Position numbers and translations under genes: made by a program | The notes under the pieces: generated by a model | What the model was told of the DNA's origin: nothing | Database searches by the model: none | Seen by the model: the letters and a program-made list of their open reading frames with translations, nothing else | Assembly: GCA_030386875.1 (NCBI GenBank) | Contig: CM059577.1 | Span: forward strand, 23,075,038-23,139,037 | Direction: 5' to 3' | Length of the DNA: 64,000 nucleotides | DNA from: Morinoia aosen | Lineage: Eukaryota; Arthropoda; Malacostraca; Amphipoda; Talitridae | Shown: positions 25,746 to 37,859 of the stretch, piece after piece | Position numbering within the stretch: the stretch's first letter is position 1 | Layout of the letters: the number at the start of each line of letters is the position of its first letter

Positions 25746-27519
25746 TCATAACAGACTTAACAAAGCGGTTGAAATTGTAACCTCAATAATATTTCTGAAC
25801 ACAAAAAACATTGAAATCGAGCATGTCATTCAAAATTTAAGTGCACTTCTCTAATTTAAATAATATTTCCAGTCTGTGTGACATTTTCCGTTTAGTGGCT
25901 GCTGTGTGGAAATTGATCTGTATTGTTTTACAAAATTTTAATTAAATTCGCTGTAGAAATTTTTGTTTTTCTCACACAGGAAATTTTTGTTCACCGAACA
26001 GTGGAAGTTTACGTGTACTAGACACTGGGAATTGTTGTTTGCTGCCACACAGATATTGTCAGAATTTTCACTTAGACGGGCGCTAAAGGATATCTGACAC
26101 GCGGAAGGAAGGGGATGAAAGAACAGAAATTTTAATTCACGCAGATTTTCACTCCGCATTCAGTTTATTATATTCCCAACAGGGCAAAAGGAAGCATCAA
26201 AACGGCTATGCCGCCAACTAGCCCCAAATTATTTAGGGTTTTCAATAATTTTATTTCAATATATAAACTCGGTTTAAAATTTACATTAAAAAATGCCTCG
26301 GCTCGAGTCAAAAGCGGGGCAGATAAGGAAGGTTAAATTTTGAGTAGAGTAAGACGCATGGGGCGCTCCACAGCGCCTCAAGCAGGCGCAGTTCACGACT
26401 AAAGACGGGGTGGCCGAAGCGAACTCAGCTCTGCTTAAGATTGTGGGTAAGTATCCCGACCATGAGGAGACAGAGGGTGTTCCCGCTGCAGGAAGAATTC
26501 CAAAGAAAAAAACCAATTAGCGATAACTTAATAAAACCGAATTGGGTCACTAATATGAAAAGCAGATTGTTAATTATGCTCAGAAAATATCAAGTTAAGA
26601 ACAAACTTTAAACTGTAAAAGTGGCACCACCAAGCCTTAAGGCAGAATGAAGACCATTGGGAAGAGAACGATACGGTGGAGCGGTCACCGCTTACTGAAA
26701 AAAATAAACAAGCTAAACAATCTCAACATACGACCGACGAGAGGATGTTGTAAATAAATCAAGTCAGAGCAAACACAGAAGAACAAAGCTAGCACACACC
26801 TGAACTTAATTGTGGCTTCGGTGGAAAAAGTTTCCTTTATGGCCCGAAAGAATTTAAGGGAAAATAGGTTAAGGTCATTGGACTTTTTTAATAAGATCAA
26901 TTCGATTCGAAAAGGACACCTAATCCAAACTTAATTAGAGTTTGGATCAATTATTAGAGGTGAACCCATTCAATCAAGGCTTAGAAAAGCTTTAATGCGC
27001 GGCAAGCCGCAGGTAATGTTAGACACTAGGGTGTCGTTTAGTAAGCCAATGATAAAGACAAGCAAGAATTTCAACTGCGGCAAGAGAGCCAACGAAAATA
27101 AAACGAAACGAAATATGCCATTCACACAAACTAAACATAGGATTTGATATGAAAGAAGAGCAAGAACGGGCACCAAGGTCAGGATACTTCAACCCTCATA
27201 GCGCGAGGAATAGCCGGCAACCAGCAGGGTCGACGTGGCGCGGAGAGCACCAGCCGGCGCATCCACCGTCCGCCCAATCTCAGAGCAAAATGACGTCACA
27301 ATGAGAGCTCACTGGCCACCTTTACGCCACCATGCACCACACTACTACTGAAAGTTATGATTTATTTCTTGAGGAAAGGTAGGGTTCAAATATTTTGGAA
27401 GATAATTAAAGACAAAATTAATTTAGAGACGATGAGAAATTCACGTTATGGAAAAATTTCTCATATTATTCTTGTTTACTATACACTGAAAGTTCCTGTT
27501 TACAGCTCACTAAAAAGCT
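25746..27519. other. Unassigned DNA, possibly containing an old LTR fragment
   Basis: No host gene recognised. About 26160-27340 resembles the solo LTR at 37860-39388 in layout. On the minus strand it has AATAAA-type signals near its left end and a GC-rich block with TGACGTCA (27291-27298) near its right end. Short words are shared, such as GCCTCAAGC with a G/C-rich flank (about 26375 and 38407) and CTGAACTTAATTGTGGCTTC (26790s) beside a similar string near 38570. I could not find termini or a target duplication, so this is only a suggestion. The last ~60 bases match a degenerate repeat resumed after 28525. Confidence 0.35.
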
Positions 27520-28525
27520 TTAAGGGGGTCCTCCGAGACCCCATTTCTCTCCGATGGTCATTTTTCATGTTTTTGTTGGAAAAGGACCTTTAGGTGGTGG
27601 ACTAGTAGGTCTTGAAATTTTATGGCGCTACTGACAATAGATCCCCCTTCCCCAGGGGGTTAAGGGGACCAAAATCTTTAATTTTCGACCCTGTATAAAA
27701 AAGAAAACAAAAGAAGAAATGGAAAATTTACGAATTTTTTTTTGTTAGATATGTTCAAGGATTCTAAAACTGTCTTTGTTTTTGTCCTAGCATGAAAACT
27801 CAATGAGTTCTATTCTTTTGAAATAGCAATACCAATGGACTAAAAAACAATATGTCTATTTGTTTCAAAAACTAAGGCCTGAATAAAAAAAATGTATAGA
27901 TGTAATTGTGTTTCTTTTCAAAAGTTACATATTATAGTCAAATTTCATAAAACTGAGACTGAAAACAAAAAATTTCATAATTTTTATGCAATAAGTAAAG
28001 TTTTTTTTCTTTTTTTCATGGAAATTTCAATTTACAGTGTGAATATGAAGTTATGCAGGGAGATAATCGAAATAAAAATGAAAACAGCATTCAATTACAT
28101 AAATTTTCCATTATATTAAACTAACAAAAATAAGGTCTTATTTTTTCCATTCGTACATTTACTTTTTTTATCATAGTTCACAACCAAAAATTCGTTCTAC
28201 TTAATATATTGTGGTAAAATATCGCATATATAAAATAAAAATGATTCAAATACAAAATCCCCGACCTTATTTTTGTTACAAATGTTCCAAGGATTCCTAA
28301 ACTGTCTTTGTTTTCTTCTTAGCATAAAAACTTTTTGACTTCTATACTTTTAAAATGTGTATAAAAATGACTGAAAAAACTAACATTTCAAATTTTTTGG
28401 AAAAACTAAGGCCTAAATAAAAAAACTTCTCGAATAAAAAATGTTTTTCTTTCCACAATACATATACTGGCCAAATATCAGACCAATCGGATCAAAACTC
28501 AGTTTTGACGGGAGGACCCCCTTAA
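27520..28525. mobile_element. TTAA-flanked MITE-like element (piggyBac-type target)
   Basis: A 998-bp element lies between TTAA copies at 27520-27523 and 28522-28525. Its ends are an 11-bp perfect inverted repeat, GGGGGTCCTCC at 27524-27534 and GGAGGACCCCC at 28511-28521. A TTAA target duplication with short inverted ends starting in a G/C run is the known pattern of piggyBac-superfamily elements. There is no transposase, so it would be non-autonomous. Two internal stretches, about 27740-27890 and 28270-28430, are direct duplicates with substitutions (both contain AAACTGTCTTTGTTTT and AAAACTAAGGCCT). Flanks on both sides belong to the same decayed repeat (ACTGAAAGTTCCTGTTTAC and CAGTGAAAACTCCTATTAAC), so the insertion split it. 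Confidence 0.75.
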
Positions 28526-28757
28526 TAACCGCACCCTAAACATTTCAGTTAACTGCTCAGTGAAAACTCCTATTAACCGTACACTAGAAGTAGAAGTTCA
28601 TGTTTCCTGCGCTCAAAAAGCTCCTGTTCAGCGAAAACTATAAATTTCTATTCATTTCATACTCAAGTTCAAACTAATTATTTCAAAGTACACTAAGAAG
28701 TCGTACACAGTATACAGTGCAAACTCCTATCCACAGCCCATCACAAAAACCACTGCA
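28526..28757. other. Decayed repeat next to the 10-bp array
   Basis: Loose ~45-bp units (ACTCCTATTAACCGTACACT, CTCCTGTTCAGCGAAAAC and similar) continue the sequence interrupted by the MITE at 27520. Confidence 0.5.
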
Positions 28758-30384
28758 ATCTAGGGCGCCAGTGCAGCACCACACAACCCCAGCATAGCAC
28801 CACACAACCCCAGCACAGCACCACACAGCAGCACACAGCACCACACAGCACCACACAGCACCACACAGCACCACACAACCCCAACACAGCCCCACACAGC
28901 ACCACACAGCACCACACAACCCCAACACAGCACCACACAACCCCAGCACAGCACCACACAGCCCCACACAGCACCACACAGCACCACACAGCACCACACA
29001 GCACCACACAGCACCACACAGCCCCACACAGCTCCACACAGCACCACACAGCACCACACAACCTCAACACAGCACCACACAGCACAACACAACCCCTACA
29101 CAGCACCACACAGCACCACACAACACCAGCACAGCACCACAAAATACCAGCACAGCACCACACAACCCCAACAAGCCCCACACAGCACCACACAGCACCA
29201 CACAACCCCAACACAGCCCCACACAGCACCACACAGCACCGCACAACCCCAACACAGCACCCCACAGCACCACACAGCACCACTCAACCCCAACACAGCA
29301 CCACACAGCCCCACACAGCACCACACAGCACCACACAACCCCAACACAGCACCACATAGCACCACACAGCACCACACAACCCCAACACAGCACCACACAG
29401 CACCACATAGCACCACACAGCACCACACAACCCCAGCACAGCACCACACAGCCCCACACAGCACCACACAGCACCACACAGCACCACACAGCCCCACACA
29501 GCACGACACAGCCCCACACAGCACCACACAGCACCACACAGCACCACACAACCCCAACACAGCACCACACAGCACCACACAGCACCACACAACCCCTACA
29601 CAGCACCACACAGCACCACACAACACAGCACCACACAGCACCACAAAATACCAGCACAGCACCACACAGCACCACACAACCCCAACACAGCACCACACAG
29701 CCCCACACAGCACCACACAGCACCACACAGCACCACACAACCCCAACACAGCCCCACACAGCACCACACAGCACCACACAACCCCAACACAGCACCACAC
29801 AGCACCACACAGCACCACACAACCCCAACACAGCACCACACAGCCCCACACAGCACCACACAGCACCAAACAACCCCAACACAGCACCACATAGCACCAC
29901 ACAGCACCACACAACCCCAACACAGCACCACACAGCACCACACAGCACCACACAGCACCACACAGCCCCACACAGCACCACACAGCACCACACAACCTCA
30001 ACACAGCACCACACAGCCCCACACAGCACCACACAACACCACACAACCCCAACACAGCGCCACTTAGCACCACACAGCACCACACAACCCCAACACAGCA
30101 CCACACAGCACCACACAGCTCCACACAGCACCACACAGCACCAGACAGCACCACACAGCCCCACACAGCACCACACAGCCCCACACAGCATCACACAGCA
30201 CCACACAGCACCACACAGCCCCAATACAGCACCACACAGCACCACACAGCCCCACACAGCACCACACAGCACCACACAGCACCACACAGCACCACACAGC
30301 ACCACACAGCCCCACACATCCCCACACAGCCCCAACACAGCACCACACAGCACCACACAGCACCACACAGCACCACACAGCCCT
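28758..30384. repeat. 10-bp minisatellite
   Basis: The unit is CAGCACCACA, with frequent CAGCCCCACA and a longer ACAACCCCAACA variant that resets phase by 1-2 bp. Larger blocks repeat, for example the ACAAAATACCAGCACAGC marker at about 29138 and 29643. All minus frames are stop-free and read as Cys/Val/Trp/Gly/Leu; frames up to 434 codons are artefacts. Confidence 0.96.
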
Positions 30385-33044
30385 CACATCGTTTACGAGC
30401 CAACAGAAGCAGGCTAAAACCTCAAAATAAATTGAGGTGGTAAAACCAAGCACGGTTTTTATGAAGCCGACATTGCTTTATTGCCTCGCCTAATTACTGC
30501 CTTGGTTTGAGGAGTATTGCCCTGTAAACAGGCTGTATTGCTCCGGTCCCTGCCAGCGCCCTTCGTAAAAAGGAGACGTGGGGAGTCTTCTTCATGGGGA
30601 GTGGCTTGTGGGAGCTCGTGTGGGATTATATATGGGGGCACATGTGGGTCCACTTGTTGGAGTACATGTGGGAGTACATACGGGATCATATATGGGGGCA
30701 CATGTGGGTCCTCATGAGAGAGAACACGTGGGAGCTCATGTGGATGAACATGTGGAAGTACATGATAGTCACACATGAAACTTGTCTGAAAAAACTAGCA
30801 TACAATAAGAGAGAGAGGAAGTGCATGCAGGTCACAAGTAGGTATACTAAGTAAGAAACAGTTTAATAATTCTTCTAGGAACTCTCTCATTTCTAAAAAT
30901 ATGAGTTGGAAATAGTTAAATTACTGTAAGGAGAAAAACATGAGTATTTCTTTGCAACAAAAGCTACTTTTTGATCCAAAAAGTCATGTCAAAACTGGGA
31001 TCGATGCAAGTTTGCGTGGATTAGCTGAGTCAAATTTGGTATCGCATTGCTCGTGCAGACTCGGCATTCATATTACATAAGTTACGTCAGTTCAAGCCTC
31101 CACATCAGTGTTCAAAAGAGAGGAAGGATGAAGCTGATCTGTATTTCCGTGTGATAAATTTGAATCATAAAACCTAAATAAAGCATTGGAATTTAATTTT
31201 TTTATGAGGCTGTACACCCGAAATAGTAGTTCGTTTGTTAATGCTAAATAAGTAAGCAATTCGTGCAACACGAGATTCGTAGAGCAAGCTTTATATCTCC
31301 AGCTAATGAGACTAGCAAGAGAAAATTTCATAACATATATTTTACGTTTGGGTAAATGCAGTAAGTGGCGGCTGCGGATTGGGCTCAGATAGGTAGTGAA
31401 ACGCTGGACGGCCGAAGCGTACGTTTCACTGTTGTGGAGAGCGAAGGCGGGCACGCGTTTGCTGCATGGAGAGCGCGACCAAAGTGCAAGTTGCACTACG
31501 CGCCGAGCGCTATTTAAAGACTTGGGGCAAGTTGAGCGCACAAATGTAAGCTCCGTCTAGAATTGCTTACATAAAATATACGAGGCTTCTTCGTTGATTT
31601 CAACTTAATTTTTATTTTGAGATGCTTAATGGTGATTAAATTAGACAGTCCTTGAATCTGTATCTTGAATCTCAGTTAGGTTTCTGGCCTTTTTTTCTGC
31701 ACATGTGCGGTGTATGGAACAAACCTGCAACTGTTCTGTGGCACGGATAAACCAGTTAATTGGGGTAACAAAGCTAAATTCTTTTGAAACCCTCGTAAAA
31801 AAGAGTTCCTATTGTATCTCTATGGGTCGAATTATATCACACCTTTTCTATCTTCTTCTCCTAAAATAAAAAACGCGCAATGCTGAACAGTTCTTACCTT
31901 TTATGTCCTAATGCGATACATCAAAACTTTTTTACTCTATTTCTGATATTGAGGTATCTTTTTATACCGAATTATGTTCCCGTATTAAATCAAGCCCTCT
32001 TTCTTAAATAAATGCAGTTGAGCTTTTAGTCCTTCCCCTTGAACCCTCACGCCTCCCCACACTGCCGGGGCTCCCACGCACGAGGTAATTCTATATTCCC
32101 CAACCTGCCCCGCAGGGCCGGCATCTGCAAGGCTTCTCCAGAAAAAGAACCGTAAAATTTCCGAACTTTGCGCACCACCATCTTCGACTTTGTGTTCGTG
32201 TTTTGATGCTGTGTTGCGGGCGGCAATGGCGTTAGGCTCATTCAGTCGAGTGCTTACCCTCTTTTTCTTGCTTTTCCTCTCGCGTCCTCTATGGCAACCC
32301 TCGACTTCTTAACGTGATTTCAGGACGTCGGCACTGCGAGATGCGGACAGCATTTGCTGTCGCCTTTCTTCTCAATAAAGCTGCAGTTTTGCCCTCGAAG
32401 TCGCAGCCCGCGTGCGGAATTGGACTCCCGCGTGTGCGCCACATTTCATTGTCTTTACCGTGCGTCTCTACTGAAAATGGTGTGCATTGTAGCAATGTTT
32501 TTCAATTGGGAAATTGTCTTTTATTAAATATTAAGATCAAGCCTCAATGTTAAGGTCCCATGCAGTGACATGAAGGCCGGACGAATAAGGCTAAGCGTAA
32601 GCGTCGGTATCATGTCCTTTATAGGAGAATAAAGAAGTGATACAACAAGGCTTATGTCAATCAAGTCGACAGTCGAGTCACGCTGAACCATCAAATGTTC
32701 ATTACTGCGTTCAGTACTTATAACAAACCCAGCATTATGGACTCCCAAGTTTTTCTGAGAGCCTAAACTTTCGTAACTTATCGTTACTTCCATCGCTTAT
32801 TTCGTAGTATATCTTCACTAGTTAACTTCACGCCATTCAATCTATTGAACTAGCATTGTGGATGTACCCTGAACCATCTGTTAACTATATTCTTTGCACC
32901 AATGCTACGAATTCTATAAACAATGCTAAAGTACACAAAACTATCTAACACCATAACAATTTCCTACTGGTGGGAGAGCACCGACGAGGACTTCCCATAT
33001 CCGTACACTCTGGGGATGACAAAGGCAGGGGTGACAAATGCGGA
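30385..33044. other. Intergenic DNA with a small degenerate repeat
   Basis: About 30585-30775 carries roughly eight imperfect ~24-bp units around GGGGCACATGTGGGTCC and GGGAGTACATGTGGGAGC. About 31360-31530 is a GC-rich island with no recognisable protein; a 149-codon minus frame at 31092-31541 crosses it and is unassigned. The remainder is AT-rich. Confidence 0.5.
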
Positions 33045-33432
33045 AGTGATCAAGTCTACTTACTAAGTCCACATACCAAGTCTACACACCAAGTCTACTT
33101 AACAAGTCTACTAATTAATTCTACGCACCAAGTCTACTTACTAAGTCTACAAACCAAGTTTACTTACAGTGTTTACCTACCACGATTACCTATCACGTTC
33201 ACCTACGAAGTTTAATTACTAAATTTAACCTACGAAGTTCAACGACTAAATTTACTGACCAAGTTTACCTACATAGTTTATCTACCAGATTTATCAATCA
33301 AGTCTACTTACTAAGTCTACCTACAAAATTTACCTACCAAGTCTACCTAATCAAGACTACTAACAAAATTTACCTATAAGTCTACCTCCCAAGTTTATCT
33401 ACGAAGTCTAACCAACTCTACATAGCAAATTT
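33045..33432. repeat. Degenerate 10-14-bp AAGTCTAC(TT)AC repeat
   Basis: More than 30 loosely spaced copies of AAGTCTACTTAC, AAGTTTACCTAC and AAATTTACC variants. Decay increases to the right. Confidence 0.85.
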
Positions 33433-34079
33433 ACTTAATGGCACTGTCTGGATAAAAAAGCCCTCCTTGGACTTTACTGAAATTTTCACCATAGGTGTAA
33501 AATAATACAACAGTTGTTTTGAACTCGAGTATTTTTCCGTAACTTTATTAGAAAATTGATTTTTTTTAACAAGTGCAAAAAATGGTGTTTGCGAAACATT
33601 TTACTTCTCCTAAAATATTGTTGTAAATTTACGGGAATGAAAAATATACCAATCGATAGACCTTGAAAATAGTTAAAAACTCATCAAGCAGTTTTTTCAT
33701 TTCTGGATTTTTTAATGATTTTTCCACTAAATTTGAATATTTTCTTACTTTTTGTTATATTTCTCTTGTTACTTTTTACTCAAATCCAATTGTAAAAAAC
33801 TGGTCGACGAATTCGAAGCTCTATTAATTTTATATAGAATTATATCTTTACCATTACTGTATTTATGAAATTTGGTGAGAAGTAACATTTAATGCGATAC
33901 AAAATGAGGTTTTCAGGAAAGCTTAATCAACTCGTTGCACGAGTGGTCTATTGCTCTACCTAACTCAGAATTCGTTCACTGCATGTGTTGGAATGTTTTT
34001 CTTTCGTATCAAAGCATTTTAAACGTGAGCTGTATTATGGCTAACTTACGCTTTCTGAAGGCTCAAACCTGGTTCGTTG
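33433..34079. other. Diverged relative of the neighbouring TTAA element
   Basis: About 33447-33590 aligns by eye with 34105-34260. Both contain an ACC(or ACT)ATAGGTGTAAAAT string followed by TTATTAGAAAATTGATTTTTT. A later block near 33872-33935 (GAGAAGTAACATTTAATGCG, then GAGGTTTTCAGGAAAG) resembles 34588-34655. It may be an older, end-truncated copy of the same family. No coding sequence. Confidence 0.5.
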
Positions 34080-34984
34080 TTAAGGGGAGGGGCTCGACGA
34101 CCTATGGGGAACGTCTGAGTAAAAGCCCAAATCCATTTTCCGACAGATTTTATGAAATTTACACTATAGGTGTAAAATGATACTTAACTTATTTCAACTG
34201 ATATGTTTTTCGTAATTTTATTAGAAAATTGATTTTTTCCAAAAAATTGAAAAAGAGTATTTTGAGGGGGGGGGGGGTATCTCCTCCCCCCTTTTCCTCT
34301 TAAAAATTGTATTTCCTTCTTCAATTTTGGAGTTACAGAACCGGCAACATATGTGTTATATAGCTAAATGTTTTATCTAAAGAATCCTTGGGGTGGAATT
34401 TCGATATTTTGTTTCGTTGAATTTCGGGATTTTTCTCATAAATTGCATTTTCAATAATTATTCCTTATCATTTTTGTCATAATTTTCACACCAAACAGTT
34501 TTTTTCAAAAAAATCATAAACCAGTTTTTAGCTCATTTTAAGTCCTATCGGTTGATATATTTGACATTCCCGTACTTTTGAAACTGTGAGAGAAGTAGCA
34601 GTAGTAGTCAAACGTCAACCAGTTCAAGTTTTCAGGACAGCCGGACAAACTCGTCACCTGGCCGTGTAATGACGTAAGTGACTCTGCAAGCTGCAGCAAA
34701 CGACCGAACACGCTTCCAAAGCAGTGAAGCATTTCGTTAGATTAAGAAAAGATTCGACATCACATGAGTTAAAAAAATCAAATTTATAATTTTTGAATAT
34801 AGGGTAAGCCTTCCCACCCCCCTTCCCACCCTTTAATTAGCTATATTTTCGTAAGCTGTAGCAGATGAACAAACACACTTACGAAGAATAGAAACATATC
34901 GTTAGATTTGTAAGAAAATTTTCTATAACCTGAAAAACAGAGAATCGATAATATTTCGGATTTTGACCCCGACGTTCCCCTTAA
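34080..34984. mobile_element. Probable TTAA-type non-autonomous element
   Basis: TTAA occurs at 34080-34083 and 34981-34984. A 10-bp perfect inverted repeat, GGGGAACGTC at 34106-34115 and GACGTTCCCC at 34971-34980, marks the ends; the left end has about 22 extra bases between TTAA and the repeat. The inside is AT-rich and non-coding, with a 12-G run at about 34266-34277. A diverged internal direct duplication sits at about 34673-34745 and 34855-34915 (AAGCTGCAGCA versus AAGCTGTAGCA, then ATTTCGTTAGATT versus ATATCGTTAGATT). It differs from the element at 27520 in sequence. Confidence 0.5.
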
Positions 34985-35889
34985 CATGAGGTCTAGGTTT
35001 GGCTCTGTTCTTATCTTTCGTTTCCATGTTTCTTTTTTCCTAATTAATCCTCCTGATATTGTAACTTACAAGGTAGAGTATATTTTATCAATATCATCTA
35101 TGTCATTATGACCTTTTTCTTGTCATTTCATGAATCATTCACAAGATAATTCTTAAGTTTAATTTCATCATCAGCGAAGATGATCATTTTCAAAAGTAAT
35201 TTCATATTTATTATCAATAGAAATTAAAGATCGTCAGTTGTTCAAGTCACGTTTATTCCATGATATGAATAATCATCAGTGCACGGCTTAAAATTTTTAG
35301 TGCATTAAGGTCTCATAGTGTTAAGGTTTTAAGGTAACGTAACATTTTCCATTTCAAGCTTCAATAAAATCAGTGAAGATTTGCAAATCTATTCTAAAAG
35401 ATAAAGTGAAACGACCTGAACTGCTTTATGAATTTTTTGCTTAACAAGAAAGAACTTTTAAATTACCTACCTCTTCAAAGTGACGCATCACGAATCAATC
35501 ATAATCTTCCGTATAGATAAAAGATATGACCAGGATTCAGAAGGTGAACACGAGTAAAGACTTAATTTAACTTCCTCGTGGGCATCTGCAAGGCATCGTG
35601 GTAATGGAATACCCAGACTCGTTAATGGATATCCCCACGCACTTAATATCCACAATGAATATCATGAATACAATGAATATCATGAATACACACACACTCA
35701 ATTAATTAATGAATCACTTCAGCATAGACAAACTGGAAGGGATATGGATAGTGCATTGTTTAATATCAAGATAACACATCATATCAGGGCCACACCCCGC
35801 CTGCCGCACGGGTGCACATGGTGCCCTGGTCTCAGCTGCTGAGGGGAGGCGTAGTCAGCATTGTCCGCCGAGTTAGTAAAATCTGTAGA
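34985..35889. other. AT-rich intergenic DNA
   Basis: No gene recognised. A short ATGAATATCATGAATACA duplication lies at about 35655-35695. Confidence 0.5.
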
Positions 35890-37859
35890 ATCAGCAGCAG
35901 AGTCAGCAGAGTCAACATAGCCAGCAGAGTCAACATAGCCAGCAAAGTCAACATAGCCAGCAGAGTCAACATAGCCAGGAGAGTGAAGAGAGTGAGCACA
36001 ACCAGCACAGTGAGCACAACCAGAACAGTGAACACAACCAACACAGTGAGCACAGTGAACACAACCAGCACTGTGAGCACAGTGAGCACAACCAGCACAG
36101 TGAGCACAACCAGAACAGTGAAAACAACCAGCACAGTGAGCACAGTGAGAACAACCAGCACAGTGAGCAGAGTGAGCACAACAAACAAAGTGAGCACAAC
36201 CAGCATAGTGAGCACAACCAGCACAGTGAGCACAACCAGCACAGTGAATACTACCAGCACAGTGAGCACAGTGAGCACAACCAGCACAGTGAGCACAACC
36301 AGAACAGTGAACACAACCAGCACAGTGAGCACAGTGAGCACAACCAGCACAGTGAGCACAGTGAGCACAACCAACACAGTGAGCACAGTGAGCACAACCA
36401 GCACAGTGAGCACAACCAGAACAGTGAACACAACCAACACAGTGAGCACAGTGAACACAACCAGCACTGTGAGCACAGTGAGCACAACCAGCACAGTGAG
36501 CACAACCAGAACAGTGAAAACAACCAGCACAGTGAGCACAGTGAGAACAACCAGCACAGTGAGCAGAGTGAGCACAACAAGCAAAATGAGCACAACCAGC
36601 ATAGTGAGCACAACCAGCACAGTGAGCACAACCAGCACAGTGAATACTACCAGCACAGTGAGCACAGTGAGCACAACCAGCACAGTGAGCACAACCAGAA
36701 CAGTGAACACAACCAGCACAGTGAGCACAGTGAGCACAACCAGCACAGTGAGTGAGCACACCCAGCACAGTGAGCACAGTGAGCACAACCAACACAGTGA
36801 GCACAGTGAGCACAACCAGCACAGTGAGCACAACCAGCACAGTGAGCACAACCAGCACAGTGAGCACAACCAGCACAGTTAGCACAACCAGTACAGTGTG
36901 CACAACCAGCACAGTGAGCACAACCAGCACAGTGAGCACAACTAGCACAGTGAGCACAACCAGCACAGTGAGCACAACCAGCACAGTGAGCCCAACCAGC
37001 ACAGTGAGTACAACCAGCCCAGTGAGCACAACCAGCACAGTGAGCACAACCAGCACAGTGAGCACAACCAGCACAGTGAGCACAACCAGCACAGTGAGCA
37101 CAACCAGCACAGTGAGCACAGTGAGCGCAACCAGCACAGTGAGCACAACCAGAACAGTGAACACAACCAGAACAGTGAACACAACCAGCACAGTGAGCAC
37201 AACCAGCACAGTGAGCACAAACAGCACAGTGAGCACAACCAGTACAGTGAGCCCAACCAGCACAGTGAGCACAACCAGCACAGTGAGCACAACCAGCACA
37301 GTGAACACAATCAGCACAGTGAGCACAACAAGAACAGTGAACACAACCAGCACATTGAGCACAACCAGCACAGTGAGCACAGTGAGCACAACCAGCACAA
37401 TGAACACAACCAGCACAGTGAGCACAACCAGCACAGTGAGCACAACCAGCACAGTGAGCACAACTAGCACAGTGAACACAACCGGCACAGTGAACACAAC
37501 CAGCACAGTGAGCACAACCAGCACAGTGAGCACAGTGAGCACAATCAGCACAGTGAGCACAACCAGAACAGTGAACACAACCAGCGCAGTGAGCACAGTG
37601 AGCACAACCAGCACAATGAGCACAGTGAGCACAACCAGCACAGTGAGAAAAACCAGCACAGTGAGCACAACCAGCACAGTGAGCACAGTAAGCACAACCA
37701 GCACAGTGAGCACAACCAGCACAGTGAGCACAACCAGCACAGTGAGCACAACCAGTACAGTGAGCAAAACCAGTACAGTGAGCAAGCACAACCAGCACAG
37801 TGAGCACAACCAGCACAGTGAGCACAGTGAGCACAACCAGCACAGTGAGCACAACCAGC
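35890..37859. repeat. 18-bp minisatellite, left part of a split array
   Basis: The unit AGCACAGTGAGCACAACC alternates with 9-bp half units (AGCACAGTG), so phase shifts often. The first ~100 bp use a diverged 18-bp version (AGCAGAGTCAACATAGCC). A block of about 396 bp (22 units) is duplicated: the marker AGTGAGCAGAGTGAGCACAA occurs at about 36161 and 36557 with the same neighbours. The array stops abruptly at 37859, where a solo LTR is inserted, and resumes at 39389. Minus frames of several hundred codons (LTVLVVLTVL, CAGCAHCAHC) are artefacts. Confidence 0.96.

Noticed and set aside
28683-30453. Cys/Val/Trp-rich minus frames up to 434 codons
   Set aside because: These are an artefact of the 10-bp CAGCACCACA array.
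31092-31541. 149-codon minus frame across a GC-rich island
   Set aside because: No family recognised and no supporting signals; listed only as part of the intergenic description.
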